Assembly (NCBI GenBank): GCA_021780815.1
Contig: JAJXYC010000015.1
Location: forward strand, 337,796 to 401,795
Length of the DNA: 64,000 bases
DNA from: Bacteroidota bacterium
GTDB lineage: Bacteria > Bacteroidota > Ignavibacteria > Kapaibacteriales > UBA2268
Reading direction: 5' to 3'
Shown here: positions 28,379 to 37,926 of the stretch, piece after piece
Layout of the letters: each line of letters begins with the position of its first letter
Position numbering within the stretch: the first letter of the stretch is position 1
The notes under the pieces: model-generated
What the model was told of the DNA's origin: nothing
The model's input: the letters and a program-made list of their open reading frames with translations, nothing else
Database searches by the model: none
Position numbers and translations under genes: made by a program

Positions 28379-28756
28379 AAATACACCTTTATTTTAAATT
28401 TAAAAATTGTTTTTTCATTTTGTATCTTTTTCTATATCTATAGATAAATTTTTTTGCTAATTGTTACAAAATCTTGAAAAAAAGCAATAATTTTTTTGAA
28501 AAAAAATTATTGCTAAATTTTCAGGAAATTTCACCTGAAAATCCAATTTAGCAAAATCAAAATTACAACTTTTTACTATAATAACAATAAAGAAAACTTA
28601 TAATTTTTTATTTTTTTCACTATTTTGTTAATTTTCTCTTAATATAGTTGTCTTTATAATTATGAGTTCTTGATTTTAATCATAAATATTTCAATAAAAC
28701 GTTTGTAAAAGCAAAAAAATTAAGTAATTATTATAAACAATAAAAGGACCAGCAAA
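28379..28756. promoter_or_regulatory. 378-base divergent intergenic region
   Basis: This gap separates the leftward giant T9SS gene from rightward yceI. It is extremely AT-rich, contains no plausible coding frame, and must hold both promoters. Next to the giant gene is the palindrome TATCTATAGATA. In the middle are two overlapping stem-loops (separate entry). An AAGGA Shine-Dalgarno lies just before yceI. I could not assign promoter boxes with confidence. Confidence 0.6.
28483..28554. repeat. Two overlapping, mutually exclusive stem-loops
   Basis: Hairpin one: AGCAATAATTTTTT (28483-28496) pairs perfectly with AAAAAATTATTGCT (28501-28514) around a 4-base loop. Hairpin two: TTGCTAAATTTTCAGG (28510-28525) pairs with CCTGAAAA and, after a 5-base bulge, TTTAGCAA (28534-28554). 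The bases TTGCT at 28510-28514 belong to both stems, so only one can form at a time. That arrangement is what a switch-like leader would show, but protein-binding palindromes or chance are alternatives. Confidence 0.6.
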
Positions 28757-29350
28757 ATGAAAAAAACAATATTTGTTGTTTTACTAACAGTTATAACATT
28801 CAATATGGCTTTTGCAGAGACATCAGTAAAATATAAAGTAGAAACGAGTAAAAGCAAAATAACTTGGGATGCTCAAAAAGTTGGAACATCTCACGAAGGA
28901 ACAATAATGATAAAATCGGGAGAGCTAATTTTCAAGAATAATATTCTTGTCGGCGGCACTTTTATTATTGATATGACTACAATAGAAGACACGGATTTAA
29001 CTGACAAAGCCCAAAAAGATAAACTCGTAGCTCAACTTAAAGGGGTAGATTTTTTTGATGTTGCAAAATTCCCCGAGGCTAAATTTGAAATCACAAATGC
29101 AGACAGAAAATTAAACCAAGACTATTTAATAACGGGAAAGTTATCAATAAGAGATAAAAGCGATATTTTGAAGATTCCAGTTAGTATAAAAATAAATGAA
29201 GATAACTTGCAAGTTCAAATATCCGCAATTTTTGATAGGACAAAATTTGGAATAAAATATGGCTCAGAAAAATTCTTTAAGAATCTTGGGGACAATATGA
29301 TTTCAGATTATGTGGATATTTTCTTTACTCTTAATGCAACAAGAGAATAA
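28757..29350 (+). CDS. Exported YceI-family lipocalin-like protein
   Basis: A periplasmic YceI-like protein: signal peptide KKTIFVVLLTVITFNMAFAE, then an isoprenoid-binding-type beta-barrel. Family features are YKVETSKSKITWDAQKVGTSHEGTI, FIIDMTTIEDTDL, FDVAKFPEAKFEITN and FDRTKFGIKYGSEKFFKNLGDNMI. Members bind polyisoprenoids or other amphiphiles; the ligand here is unknown. The 197-residue length is normal. A good AAGGACC ribosome site precedes the ATG. It is monocistronic and convergent with uvrA, and its last codons are part of a small tandem duplication. Confidence 0.92.
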   Translation: MKKTIFVVLLTVITFNMAFAETSVKYKVETSKSKITWDAQKVGTSHEGTIMIKSGELIFKNNILVGGTFIIDMTTIEDTDLTDKAQKDKLVAQLKGVDFFDVAKFPEAKFEITNADRKLNQDYLITGKLSIRDKSDILKIPVSIKINEDNLQVQISAIFDRTKFGIKYGSEKFFKNLGDNMISDYVDIFFTLNATRE

Positions 29351-29375
29351 TAGAGCAAAGAGAATAATAGAGCAA
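29342..29375. repeat. 17-base tandem duplication across the yceI stop
   Basis: The 17-base unit AGAGAATAATAGAGCAA occurs twice in direct succession, the first copy containing the yceI stop codon, the second lying in the 31-base gap before the uvrA stop. The duplication leaves both reading frames intact. Confidence 0.9.
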
Positions 29376-29381
29376 AGAAAA

Positions 29382-32315
29382 TTAAAGTGAAAATTCATCA
29401 ATCAAATATTTTCCAGTCAAGCTGTTTTTATTTTTAATAATTTCTAATGGAGGACCAGTGGCGATAATTTTACCGCCATTGCGTCCACCAAAAGGACCTA
29501 AATCAATAATCCAGTCAGCAAATTTCACTACATCGAGATTGTGTTCAACAACAACGACGGTATTACCGTTTTTAACCAAATCATCTAACATATTCACTAA
29601 AACTCTAACATCATCGAAATGCAAGCCTGTCGTAGGTTCATCAAGTAAATATAAAGTTTTCCCTGTACTTCTTTTGGAAAGTTCAGTTGCAAGCTTCACT
29701 CTTTGGGATTCGCCACCAGACAAAGTCGGAGATTGTTGCCCTAACTTAATGTATCCTAATCCAACATCTTTCAATGTTTGTAATTTCCGCTTAACTAACG
29801 GTAATTCAGAAAATATTTCAACAGATTCTTCAATAGTTAGTTCTAATATATCGGCAATTGATAAATGCTTATATTTAACTTGCAAAGTTTCATCATTGTA
29901 TCGCTTCCCTTGACAAGTTTCGCAAGGGACATAAATATCGGGCAAAAAGTTCATTTCAATTTTTTTCAGACCTGCTCCTTGACAATCCTCACAACGTCCA
30001 CCCGCAACATTAAAAGAAAATCTCCCAGAAGAGTAACCTCTTATTTTTGCTTCTGGTAACATTGCAAAAAAATTCCTAATTTGAGTAAACAACCCAGTAT
30101 ATGTGGCAGGATTTGAACGGGCGGTCTTGCCTATTGGACTTTGGTCTATTTCAATCACCTTATCAATATTTTCTATCCCTTCTATACTTTCATAAGGCAA
30201 AGCTACCAAATTAGTTTTATTAAATTTATTAGATAATATAGGAAATAGCGTATCGTTAATTAAACTTGATTTCCCTGAACCACTCAATCCAGTAATACAA
30301 ATAAATTTACCAAGCGGCAATTCTAATGTTACATCTTGCAAATTATTTCCTTTCGCTCCTCTCAAAATTAAATAATTCCCATTCCCTTCTCTTGGAGAAT
30401 ACTTTGCTTCAATTTGTTTCTGATTTAATAAATACTGTGCAGTCAAAGAGTGTTCAATTTCTGCTTGCTTGATTTTATTTAAATTTTTTGGATTACCTTG
30501 AAATATAATATTACCACCGTGAACACCAGCTTTTGGACCAATGTCTACAAAATAGTCACTTCCCATTATCATGGCTTTATCGTGTTCTACAACAATTACA
30601 GTATTTCCTAAATCCCGCAATTCTTCTAATGATTTAATTAATAAATGGTTGTCGTATTGATGTAAACCAATACTAGGTTCATCTAAAACATACGTTACAC
30701 CAACAAGTTGAGAACCAATTTGTGAGGCTAATCTAATCCGTTGTGATTCTCCGCCTGATAATGTCCGGGAACTTCTATGTAATGTTAAATAATTTAATCC
30801 TACATTTTTCAAAAAAATTAATCTATCGGCAATTTCTTTTAATATTATTTTTGTAATTTCTTTTTCTCTTTTATTTAATACTTTTGTTAAACTTAACGCA
30901 AATTCATAGGCTTCATCAATATCCATTTTGACAAAATCAGAAATACTTTTTCCTTGAATATAAACATTTACACTACTTTGTTTTAAACGATTTCCATGGC
31001 AAGCATCGCATTCTTTTGTTGTTAGATACTTACCTAAATAGTTCTCTACTGAATTCATTGGAGGATTTTCCAACAAATTTTTCAGAATATTGATTAATCC
31101 AATATATTTTTGTTTGTATTTATGAGTATATTTTGAAAATTGATGTTCTACTTCAATTTCATCATCATCATCTCCATAGAAAATTTTTCGGATTTCTTCT
31201 TCAGTTAATTGTGCAAAGGGCTTGTTTAAATCAATTTGATGCAATTCGGCAAAAGCAAATAATTGTTGCCAAACCATTAAATTACTGTCTGGCTTTAATG
31301 TTTGAATTGCACCTTGTTGAATCGATTTAGATTTATCTGGCACTAACAAATCTAAATCAAATGTTTCAATTTCACCTAAACCATCACAAACTGGACAAGC
31401 TCCATATTTAGAATTAAAAGAAAAGTTATTAGGAGCAAGTTTATCGTAAGCTTTACCACATTTTGGACAGGAATATTTAGTACTAAAAGTTTTAGGCGAG
31501 GAAAAAAGCATTTCTTCCCCCACAACCATAACTGTTTGTTCGCCCATTTGAAGAGCAATTTCAAGAGAATTCTTTAAGCGGACAGATGATTCGTCATCTA
31601 CAATTAATCTATCAACAACTAATTCAACATCATGAATCTTATATCTTTCAACTTGCATTCCATCAATCAAACTACGAATATTCCCATCAATACGAACTTT
31701 GCTATATCCTTCTCTAATTAAATTTGCAAACAAATCTTTATAATGTCCTTTTCTGGAACGAACTAAAGGAGCGAGAATTTGAATTTTTATCCCAGCATAA
31801 TCTTGCACTATTTCATTATAAATTTGGTCTATACTTTTTTCAATAACTGGTATATTACATTCAACACAATATTGAATACCAACTTTCGCATAAAGCAAAC
31901 GTAAATAATCATAAATTTCGGTAACTGTTCCAACAGTAGAACGTGGGTTTTTACTAATAGTTTTTTGCTCTATTGAAATTGCAGGTGAAAGCCCATCAAC
32001 TTTATCTACATCTGGCTTTTTTAGCACCTCCATAAACTGCCGTGCATAAGGAGATAAACATTCCAAATACCGCCGCTGTCCTTCTGCATATATTGTATCA
32101 AAAGCAAGTGATGATTTACCCGAACCAGAAACTCCTGTTATTACTATAAATTTATCTCTCGGAATATCTATATCTATATTTTTTAAATTATGCTCCCTTG
32201 CTCCTCGTATCATAATTTGCTCAATCGCTGAACCTTGCTCTTCAATAAAACCAATTTGATTGATTTTCTTTTGTGCCTTTTTATTCGTTTTGTCTTTATC
32301 AGGTTGTGTTCTCAT
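29382..32315 (-). CDS. uvrA: Excinuclease ABC subunit A
   Basis: The damage-recognition ATPase of nucleotide excision repair. Both ABC modules are complete: Walker [21 protein letters not shown] near residue 60 and [15 protein letters not shown] near 665; signatures [12 protein letters not shown] and [12 protein letters not shown]. Zinc sites are [28 protein letters not shown] and CEDCQGAG with CETCQGKRY. At 977 residues it is slightly longer than E. coli UvrA (940), partly through a charged N-terminal extension ([14 protein letters not shown]) and an acidic insert ([14 protein letters not shown]). It is probably monocistronic. Confidence 0.97.
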   Translation of the reverse strand: MRTQPDKDKTNKKAQKKINQIGFIEEQGSAIEQIMIRGAREHNLKNIDIDIPRDKFIVITGVSGSGKSSLAFDTIYAEGQRRYLECLSPYARQFMEVLKKPDVDKVDGLSPAISIEQKTISKNPRSTVGTVTEIYDYLRLLYAKVGIQYCVECNIPVIEKSIDQIYNEIVQDYAGIKIQILAPLVRSRKGHYKDLFANLIREGYSKVRIDGNIRSLIDGMQVERYKIHDVELVVDRLIVDDESSVRLKNSLEIALQMGEQTVMVVGEEMLFSSPKTFSTKYSCPKCGKAYDKLAPNNFSFNSKYGACPVCDGLGEIETFDLDLLVPDKSKSIQQGAIQTLKPDSNLMVWQQLFAFAELHQIDLNKPFAQLTEEEIRKIFYGDDDDEIEVEHQFSKYTHKYKQKYIGLINILKNLLENPPMNSVENYLGKYLTTKECDACHGNRLKQSSVNVYIQGKSISDFVKMDIDEAYEFALSLTKVLNKREKEITKIILKEIADRLIFLKNVGLNYLTLHRSSRTLSGGESQRIRLASQIGSQLVGVTYVLDEPSIGLHQYDNHLLIKSLEELRDLGNTVIVVEHDKAMIMGSDYFVDIGPKAGVHGGNIIFQGNPKNLNKIKQAEIEHSLTAQYLLNQKQIEAKYSPREGNGNYLILRGAKGNNLQDVTLELPLGKFICITGLSGSGKSSLINDTLFPILSNKFNKTNLVALPYESIEGIENIDKVIEIDQSPIGKTARSNPATYTGLFTQIRNFFAMLPEAKIRGYSSGRFSFNVAGGRCEDCQGAGLKKIEMNFLPDIYVPCETCQGKRYNDETLQVKYKHLSIADILELTIEESVEIFSELPLVKRKLQTLKDVGLGYIKLGQQSPTLSGGESQRVKLATELSKRSTGKTLYLLDEPTTGLHFDDVRVLVNMLDDLVKNGNTVVVVEHNLDVVKFADWIIDLGPFGGRNGGKIIATGPPLEIIKNKNSLTGKYLIDEFSL

Positions 32316-32518
32316 CTATAATTCCAAAAGATTTCAATTATATTGAAACCCTTATTTTATATCTTAAAAATTTTAAATAAAGAATATAGACGATTAAACC
32401 TATTTTTTATATGAATAACTTTGTTAGTAATATTACTACAAATTATGCAATTATTTTTACTACATATTATTGATTAATAAACAATATTGTTTAATTTTGA
32501 ATTTTAACTTGGGGTTAT

Positions 32519-34507
32519 TTGTTGATTTCTACAAATAAAAAAATATATCTTTATTTATTTTGTTTTTTTACCAGCCTAAGCTATTTAATCTCGCAAGGCA
32601 ATGATAGCTTATTGCAATCCACATTAATGTTGGCAGAGTCTAATGAAAAAGCCGATAATTTATTGAAAATTGGCAAATATTTCTTTGATAATTTCCAATC
32701 TGAAGAGGGATTAATTTATACACGTGATGCCATTCCCATAAGTGAAAAATTGCATAACTACCGTAATGTAATTAAAGGAAAATTGCAATTAGCAACTTTT
32801 TATAATTCAATTAATGATATAGAATCATCAACAGCACAATTATTTGAAGCAAGTGATTATATTTTAAAGGCAAAAGATGATAGCCTAACTTTTGAAATTT
32901 ACTTAAAATTAGGTGAAAGTTTCCGTTCTGCTGGTGTTTATGAACTTTCATTTGATTACTTAAATAAAGCAAAAAATATTGCATTAAAAAGTGAGAATAA
33001 AACAAATCTTACTAAAATTTATAACAGATTATCTGCATATTATTTTGAAAATCCTGATATTAATCAATCCATAAGTAAAGCCAATTCGTTATTTTACGCA
33101 CAAAAAGCACTATATTTAGCAAAAGATATTAACGAACAAGGATATTATATTAATTCTTTAAATTTATTAGGCTTAATTTATAAATATAAATTTAAAGATT
33201 ATGCTTCGACACGACAAAACCTTTCATTAGGATTTTATCTGGCAAATAAACTAAATCAAGTTAAACAACTTCCCAATTTATGCTATAATCTCGGAAGTTT
33301 AAATATGGAAGAAAACAATTGGGATAGCACTTTTTTCTATGCGAATTTGGGATTGCGAATTGCTGATAGTTTACATTTAGATGAATCTAAAGGGTTAATG
33401 TCAAAACTCTTATCTGAATATTATGAACATAAAGGAGATTTTCAAAAAGCTCATATCGCCTATCAAACTTTTGCAACTTTAATTTATGATATTGGCAAAA
33501 AGAAAGAAACCTTTCGCTTAAAAGCAATACTTTCACAACAAAATTTAAAAGAAAAAGAACTACAAATTGAATCTGAAAGTAAAACAAGAACATTCATTAT
33601 AATTATTGCTATTTTAGCAATTTTAGTATTAATAATTTTAATTATTTCTCTTTATTCAAGACAAAAAAATATATCAAGAACAAATAAGCAACTACAAGAA
33701 AATAATTTTGCTATAGAAGAGAAAAACAAAGAATTAGACAGACAAAATCAATTAATTATAAAGCAAAATGAAGAACTTTCTGAGACCAATGCCGCAAAAG
33801 ATAAATTATTTTCAATTATCTCGCATGATTTAAAAAATCCAATTGGGGGATTAAAAGAAATGATTTATGTGTTTAGCGAAAACATACAAGATTTTACCAA
33901 AGAGGAAAAAGAAGAAATATTACACGAAATGAAAATGTCTTCCGAAAATGTATTAGACCTTTTAATGAGTTTACTTACTTGGTCTCGCTCTCAAAGGGGA
34001 AAACTTGAATTTGAACCATTTTTGCAAGATTTAAAATTACTCGTAGTCCAAAATTTAAGTATGATTACTCCATTGGCAAGAAAAAAATCTATCCAATTAA
34101 TTGACCAAGTTCAAGAAAATACTCATTGCTTCTTTGATGCAAATATGATTAACACAGTTATACGGAATTTGATTACAAATGCAATTAAGTTCACTCCAGC
34201 AAACGGCACTATAACAATATCTGCAAAATTATGCCAAAAGAATCCTGATTTTATTGAAGTTTTAATTTCTGATAATGGAGTAGGCATTCCACAAGATAAA
34301 ATTGAAAATTTATTTAAAGTTTCGCAAACATACACATCGGTCGGCACAGCAGGCGAAAAAGGCACGGGTCTGGGATTATTAATCGTAAAAGATTTTATTG
34401 ACAAGCATAATGGTAAAATTTGGGTTGAAAGTAATTTAAATAAAGGAACAACTTTTCACTTTGCTATTCCCAGATCTTCCGAAGCTTTGCTCGGAACAAA
34501 AACATAA
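32519..34507 (+). CDS. TPR-containing membrane sensor histidine kinase
   Basis: A sensor kinase with an N-terminal signal sequence (YLYLFCFFTSLSYLISQ) and periplasmic TPR-like helical repeats to about residue 340. One membrane segment follows (FIIIIAILAILVLIILIISLYS), then a coiled coil (NKELDRQNQLIIKQNEELSE), the phosphoacceptor helix with His in SIISHDLKNPIGG, and a HATPase domain (VIRNLITNAIKFTP, ISDNGVGIP, GTGLGLLI). This layout is common in the Bacteroidota. The only in-frame starts near the signal peptide are TTG codons, so the start is uncertain by a codon. No response regulator is adjacent, making it an orphan. Confidence 0.9.
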   Translation: MLISTNKKIYLYLFCFFTSLSYLISQGNDSLLQSTLMLAESNEKADNLLKIGKYFFDNFQSEEGLIYTRDAIPISEKLHNYRNVIKGKLQLATFYNSINDIESSTAQLFEASDYILKAKDDSLTFEIYLKLGESFRSAGVYELSFDYLNKAKNIALKSENKTNLTKIYNRLSAYYFENPDINQSISKANSLFYAQKALYLAKDINEQGYYINSLNLLGLIYKYKFKDYASTRQNLSLGFYLANKLNQVKQLPNLCYNLGSLNMEENNWDSTFFYANLGLRIADSLHLDESKGLMSKLLSEYYEHKGDFQKAHIAYQTFATLIYDIGKKKETFRLKAILSQQNLKEKELQIESESKTRTFIIIIAILAILVLIILIISLYSRQKNISRTNKQLQENNFAIEEKNKELDRQNQLIIKQNEELSETNAAKDKLFSIISHDLKNPIGGLKEMIYVFSENIQDFTKEEKEEILHEMKMSSENVLDLLMSLLTWSRSQRGKLEFEPFLQDLKLLVVQNLSMITPLARKKSIQLIDQVQENTHCFFDANMINTVIRNLITNAIKFTPANGTITISAKLCQKNPDFIEVLISDNGVGIPQDKIENLFKVSQTYTSVGTAGEKGTGLGLLIVKDFIDKHNGKIWVESNLNKGTTFHFAIPRSSEALLGTKT

Positions 34508-34583
34508 ATTTCTCATTTTTTTAATTCAAATTATTTTCTTTTGCATATTATTTCTTAATTTTAGATAAACAAAATAAGAAAAA

Positions 34584-35513
34584 ATGAAAAAAGTCCTCAC
34601 ATTGTTTTTTAATATTGATAGAACATATATTATTAAAATTACAAATGACCCAAAAGGGTTAATTTTAGATTACTTCAATTCAACTGATTCTTTCATTGAT
34701 TTAGATGCAATTCATTCTGGTGAAATTGAGATAAATTTTGGAGAAATAGAGAATATTGTTGATAGCCAACCGATAGATTTTGATTCTATTAATCTTGTTT
34801 TCCCTGCCGAAGCAATTATGACAACTCAAATTCCCGGCAAAAGCAAGTTAGATAAAGATGAATTGGTAAAAATCATCAGTGTGGAACTAATAAAAGCTTA
34901 TCCAAAGTTAAATATTACTGATTTTGAAATTGAAGTATTTCAGTTGGCAAACAATTTAAAGGGAGAATCAAAACAATTATCTGTAATTTTTCAAAAATCA
35001 GATATTGAACTTTTTGAGCAACTCCTTTTCAAATATAATAAACCAATAACCAAACAGTACATAAGTATAATTGCAGCAGCCAACGCATTTTTATATAACT
35101 ACCCTGAATTACACGAGAAAAATAATGCCATTATTGGAATTCAAAATAATTTTATGGATTTTTGTGTAATTTCTAATGGTAATTTAATTTATTATAATTT
35201 ACTGAATTATCTCGATGATGCTTCTATTCCTGATATTTTAGAAAAAGAATTAAATAAAGTAACATCGGATATTGTTCCTAATTTATCTGGTGGATTATAC
35301 TTTTATGGCTCCGATTTAACAAAATCAGTTTTGCTGTCTGTTTGGGAAATTGCTATGCTATTTGGAGTTGAAGGAAAAAGATTAAACGCATTTAGAATGG
35401 TTAGAACTAATTTAAGTAAACGAGAAAGAGAATATGCCGCAAGAACAATGCAAATTTACCCTGCGTGTATTGGTGGTGCAATCCCAAACTATTTTAGTTC
35501 TATTGTGATTTAG
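34584..35513 (+). CDS. DUF3822/PilM-like protein upstream of rsmD
   Basis: A 309-residue soluble protein that I cannot name firmly. Its repeated pattern of short strands and helices (INLVFPAEAIMTTQIPG, ELVKIISVELIKAYP, NAIIGIQNNFMDFCVISNG, LSGGLYFYGSD) resembles the split actin-like (PilM/DUF3822) fold. In many Bacteroidetes a DUF3822 gene sits directly before rsmD, as this one does, 4 bases away. No phosphate-binding glycine motifs are clear, so ATP binding is doubtful. The role is unknown; the coupling to an rRNA methyltransferase is positional. Confidence 0.6.
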   Translation: MKKVLTLFFNIDRTYIIKITNDPKGLILDYFNSTDSFIDLDAIHSGEIEINFGEIENIVDSQPIDFDSINLVFPAEAIMTTQIPGKSKLDKDELVKIISVELIKAYPKLNITDFEIEVFQLANNLKGESKQLSVIFQKSDIELFEQLLFKYNKPITKQYISIIAAANAFLYNYPELHEKNNAIIGIQNNFMDFCVISNGNLIYYNLLNYLDDASIPDILEKELNKVTSDIVPNLSGGLYFYGSDLTKSVLLSVWEIAMLFGVEGKRLNAFRMVRTNLSKREREYAARTMQIYPACIGGAIPNYFSSIVI

Positions 35514-35517
35514 TATA

Positions 35518-36078
35518 ATGCGAATAATTTCTGGGAAATATGGTAAACGTGTTCTTTTAAATAAAATTCCTATCGGAATCCGTCCAACTACGGACCAAGT
35601 GCGAGAAGCTATTTTTAATGTTCTTGAAAATATGATTGATTTTAATGGTAAATTTGCCTTGGATTTGTTTTCAGGAACAGGAGCAGTTGGAATTGAACTT
35701 TTAAGTCGTGGTTGTACAAAAGTAAATTTTGTAGATAATAGTATTAATTCAATAGAATTAATAAAAAGCAATTTAAGCAAATTAGAAATTGCAAAAGAAC
35801 AATTTTCAATAACAAAAATTGATGCAATTAAATTTATCAAAAAAACTACCGATAAGTTTGATATAATTTTTGCTGATCCGCCTTATAAAAATAATTTTTT
35901 CTTTGATATAATGGAAAGTATTTATAAAGCAGATATACTAACAGATAACGGGGTATTTATCTATGAAACAGAAGGAAAAATGAATTTAATTAGTAGTTCT
36001 AATTATGTTCTACAAAAAGAACAAAAATTCGGAAATGCAAAAGTTTATTATTTTTTTATCAAAAAGCATAATAATTAA
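35518..36078 (+). CDS. rsmD: 16S rRNA (guanine966-N2)-methyltransferase
   Basis: Methylates G966 of 16S rRNA in the assembled small subunit. The N-terminus MRIISGKYGKRVLLN and IRPTTDQVREAIFNVL are RsmD signatures. The SAM site is ALDLFSGTGAVGIELLSRG and the catalytic motif IIFADPPYKN contains the DPPY tetrad of N6/N2 methyltransferases. The 186-residue length is typical. It begins 4 bases after the DUF3822/PilM-like stop, so the two are cotranscribed. Confidence 0.93.
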   Translation: MRIISGKYGKRVLLNKIPIGIRPTTDQVREAIFNVLENMIDFNGKFALDLFSGTGAVGIELLSRGCTKVNFVDNSINSIELIKSNLSKLEIAKEQFSITKIDAIKFIKKTTDKFDIIFADPPYKNNFFFDIMESIYKADILTDNGVFIYETEGKMNLISSSNYVLQKEQKFGNAKVYYFFIKKHNN

Positions 36079-36116
36079 AAAAAAATGATTAAATTACAAT
36101 CAAAAGAAGTAAAACT

Positions 36117-36899
36117 ATGAGCCAACAATTAACAAAATATCGCTCGGATATTTCACAAGTTTTTAAACTTGGGGTAAATATATTAAATAACGCACGTGCT
36201 TTAAAAGGCATAAGTTTAGATTTAAAATTATTGGCGGTAAACGGAATAGTTCAAGCAGGGAAAATCGGTTCTTCACAAGGTCAATCTTTGATTACATTAT
36301 CTGGGTTCCTATCAGATTTACCTATTCAAATAGCCCCTGAATTAGAAGATTTGGAGAGAATTACAACTGACTTAGCCAGACAATTAACCGTTTCGTTAAT
36401 TTCTATCATTCGCTTCATATTTTACTCAAATGCTCTTAGCATTTCGTTAGATAGACTTTTAATACAATCTAAAAGCAGTTTTAGAGCCTCCGACTTCAAA
36501 ATACTCAATATTCAAGAATTAACAAAATTGTCTAAAAATGATGTCTTTTTAAAAACACGAGATTTAGACAAAGAAAACATTGAACAAATTGCACAAGTAA
36601 ATATTGGAATTTCAGAAAATTCAAGATTAATGCTTGATAAAGCATTAGATTTACTTAGTAAAGCTGCCGCAAAAATAGAAAATTTAAAACGGAACGGTTT
36701 TATAGCAAATTATATGGGTTCAAATATTTTAATAGAATCTTCGTATCTAACCTCCGACCAACAAAGTTTTCAAGCATTAGTAAATAATATTAGAAATATT
36801 GTGAACAGACTTGATACTAATTTAGACTCAATGATTAATTCAATTAAAGATGCTGAAAACATTTTGCGAAGTGTAATGATGGCAAACCAAAGTAATTAA
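36117..36899 (+). CDS. Soluble protein with degenerate chemoreceptor-type signalling hairpin
   Basis: A 260-residue, all-helical, cytoplasmic protein with no membrane segment. Residues 34-68 (LDLKLLAVNGIVQAGKIG, then SSQGQSLITLSGFLSDL) line up with the tip of methyl-accepting chemotaxis proteins (consensus like LLALNAAIEAARAGE followed by GRGFAVVADEVRKLA), with the key Asn, Ala and Gly spacing kept but Glu and Arg lost. Helices continue on both sides as in a receptor bundle. It lies 28 bases before an ODP-like diiron protein gene, a pairing reminiscent of oxygen-sensing chemoreceptor systems. No cheA or cheW is in the window. Whether it contacts a CheA kinase is unknown. Confidence 0.6.
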   Translation: MSQQLTKYRSDISQVFKLGVNILNNARALKGISLDLKLLAVNGIVQAGKIGSSQGQSLITLSGFLSDLPIQIAPELEDLERITTDLARQLTVSLISIIRFIFYSNALSISLDRLLIQSKSSFRASDFKILNIQELTKLSKNDVFLKTRDLDKENIEQIAQVNIGISENSRLMLDKALDLLSKAAAKIENLKRNGFIANYMGSNILIESSYLTSDQQSFQALVNNIRNIVNRLDTNLDSMINSIKDAENILRSVMMANQSN

Positions 36900-36927
36900 T
36901 ATTTAGGAAATAAATAAAAGGAATTTT

Positions 36928-37722
36928 ATGAAAAGTGAAATCATTTTTGAATCTGGCGACCACAAATGGATAGTTCTGGGACGGGACACATCTAAAAAAG
37001 ACGAGGTCATAGATACAAATGAGTATATTATTGTAAGTAATGGCGAAGCAATGCTTTTAGATCCAGGTGGAATTGAAATTTTTCCAAGTGTCCTTGCTGA
37101 AATCACAAAATATGTTTCAATTGAACAAATTAAAGTAATTTTCGCTTCCCATCAAGACCCAGATATTTCTTCTTCACTTGCTATGTGGTTGGATTTAGCG
37201 AAACATATAAAAATATACTGCCCTTGGCTATGGACAGGCTTTATTAGCCATTTTGGTATGGGAACAGATTTTATATTAAACCCTATTCCAGATGAAGGAT
37301 TAGAACTCAAAATCGGGGATAAAGGCTCAACGGTATTCCTTGTTCCAGCACATTTTTGCCATTCTCCTGGTAATTTCTCTGTTTATGACCCAAAAGCAAA
37401 TATTTTGTTCTCGGGTGATATTGGTGCCGCTTTAATCCCAAATGATGCTCCGCTTTATGTAGATGATTTTGCTTCACATATAAAATATATGGAGAAGTTC
37501 CATCTCCGTTGGATGCCATCAGTTGGATCTTTGAGACAATGGGTTAGAAGAGTAAGAAATATTAACCCAAATATAATTGCTCCTCAACACGGCTCAATCT
37601 TTGTTGGAGAAAATGTTCATAAATTCCTCGATTGGTTAGATAATTTAGAAGTAGGTAAATGGGAAATGGGTGCCGAAGCAAGCGATATTAATAAAGCTGT
37701 TTGGATGAAATGGAAAAAATAA
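36928..37722 (+). CDS. ODP-like MBL-fold diiron protein (putative oxygen/redox sensor)
   Basis: A metallo-beta-lactamase-fold protein related to the diiron half of flavodiiron proteins but without the flavodoxin domain. Ligand positions are all present: SHQDPDIS (His75, Asp77, Asp79), AHFCHSPGNF (His142 or His145), SGDIG (Asp164) and PQHGS (His221). The HQDPD form with Asp in place of Glu, and the 264-residue length, match ODP-type proteins, which act as oxygen/iron sensors coupled to chemotaxis in Treponema. A strong SD (AAAAGGAATTTT-ATG) precedes it, and a terminator follows. It is probably in a two-gene operon with the receptor-hairpin protein. Enzymatic oxygen reduction is the alternative. 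Confidence 0.75.
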   Translation: MKSEIIFESGDHKWIVLGRDTSKKDEVIDTNEYIIVSNGEAMLLDPGGIEIFPSVLAEITKYVSIEQIKVIFASHQDPDISSSLAMWLDLAKHIKIYCPWLWTGFISHFGMGTDFILNPIPDEGLELKIGDKGSTVFLVPAHFCHSPGNFSVYDPKANILFSGDIGAALIPNDAPLYVDDFASHIKYMEKFHLRWMPSVGSLRQWVRRVRNINPNIIAPQHGSIFVGENVHKFLDWLDNLEVGKWEMGAEASDINKAVWMKWKK

Positions 37723-37763
37723 TCTACTTTTTACTTTGAAAATTTTGCAAAAAAACTTACTAT

Positions 37764-37794
37764 GGCTATCTTTTTTGAGATAGCCTTTTTTTTT
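37764..37794 (+). terminator. Rho-independent terminator after the ODP-like gene
   Basis: An 8-base stem GGCTATCT/AGATAGCC with a 6-base loop is followed by nine T residues, 41 bases after the ODP-like stop codon. It ends the run that includes rsmD and the receptor-hairpin gene. Confidence 0.9.
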
Positions 37795-37846
37795 GGATTT
37801 ACTCACAATAATCTCACAATAATAAACAATAACCTCTATTTTAAAT

Positions 37847-37892
37847 TTACAAATTTGTAATTGTTTTACAACTTCCATAAAAAAGTTGTAAA
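37847..37892. repeat. Palindrome and inverted repeat upstream of the DUF2130 gene
   Basis: TTACAAATTTGTAA (37847-37860) is a perfect palindrome. A few bases on, TTTACAACTT (37865-37874) pairs with AAGTTGTAAA (37883-37892), and TTGTAAATTTGT recurs at the right end. This cluster lies 35-80 bases before the DUF2130 start, a position suited to an operator or leader hairpin. Confidence 0.5.
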
Positions 37893-37926
37893 TTTGTTTT
37901 TTCAAAAATCTTTTATAAACAATATT

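Noticed and set aside
29458-29913. 151-residue plus-strand ORF opposite uvrA
   Set aside because: Antisense to the conserved second ABC module of UvrA; composition is that of a reverse-strand shadow.
37861-37926. N-terminal extension of the DUF2130 ORF from a TTG
   Set aside because: The extra 22 codons coincide with an inverted repeat and precede a better ATG directly before the conserved CPNCG segment.
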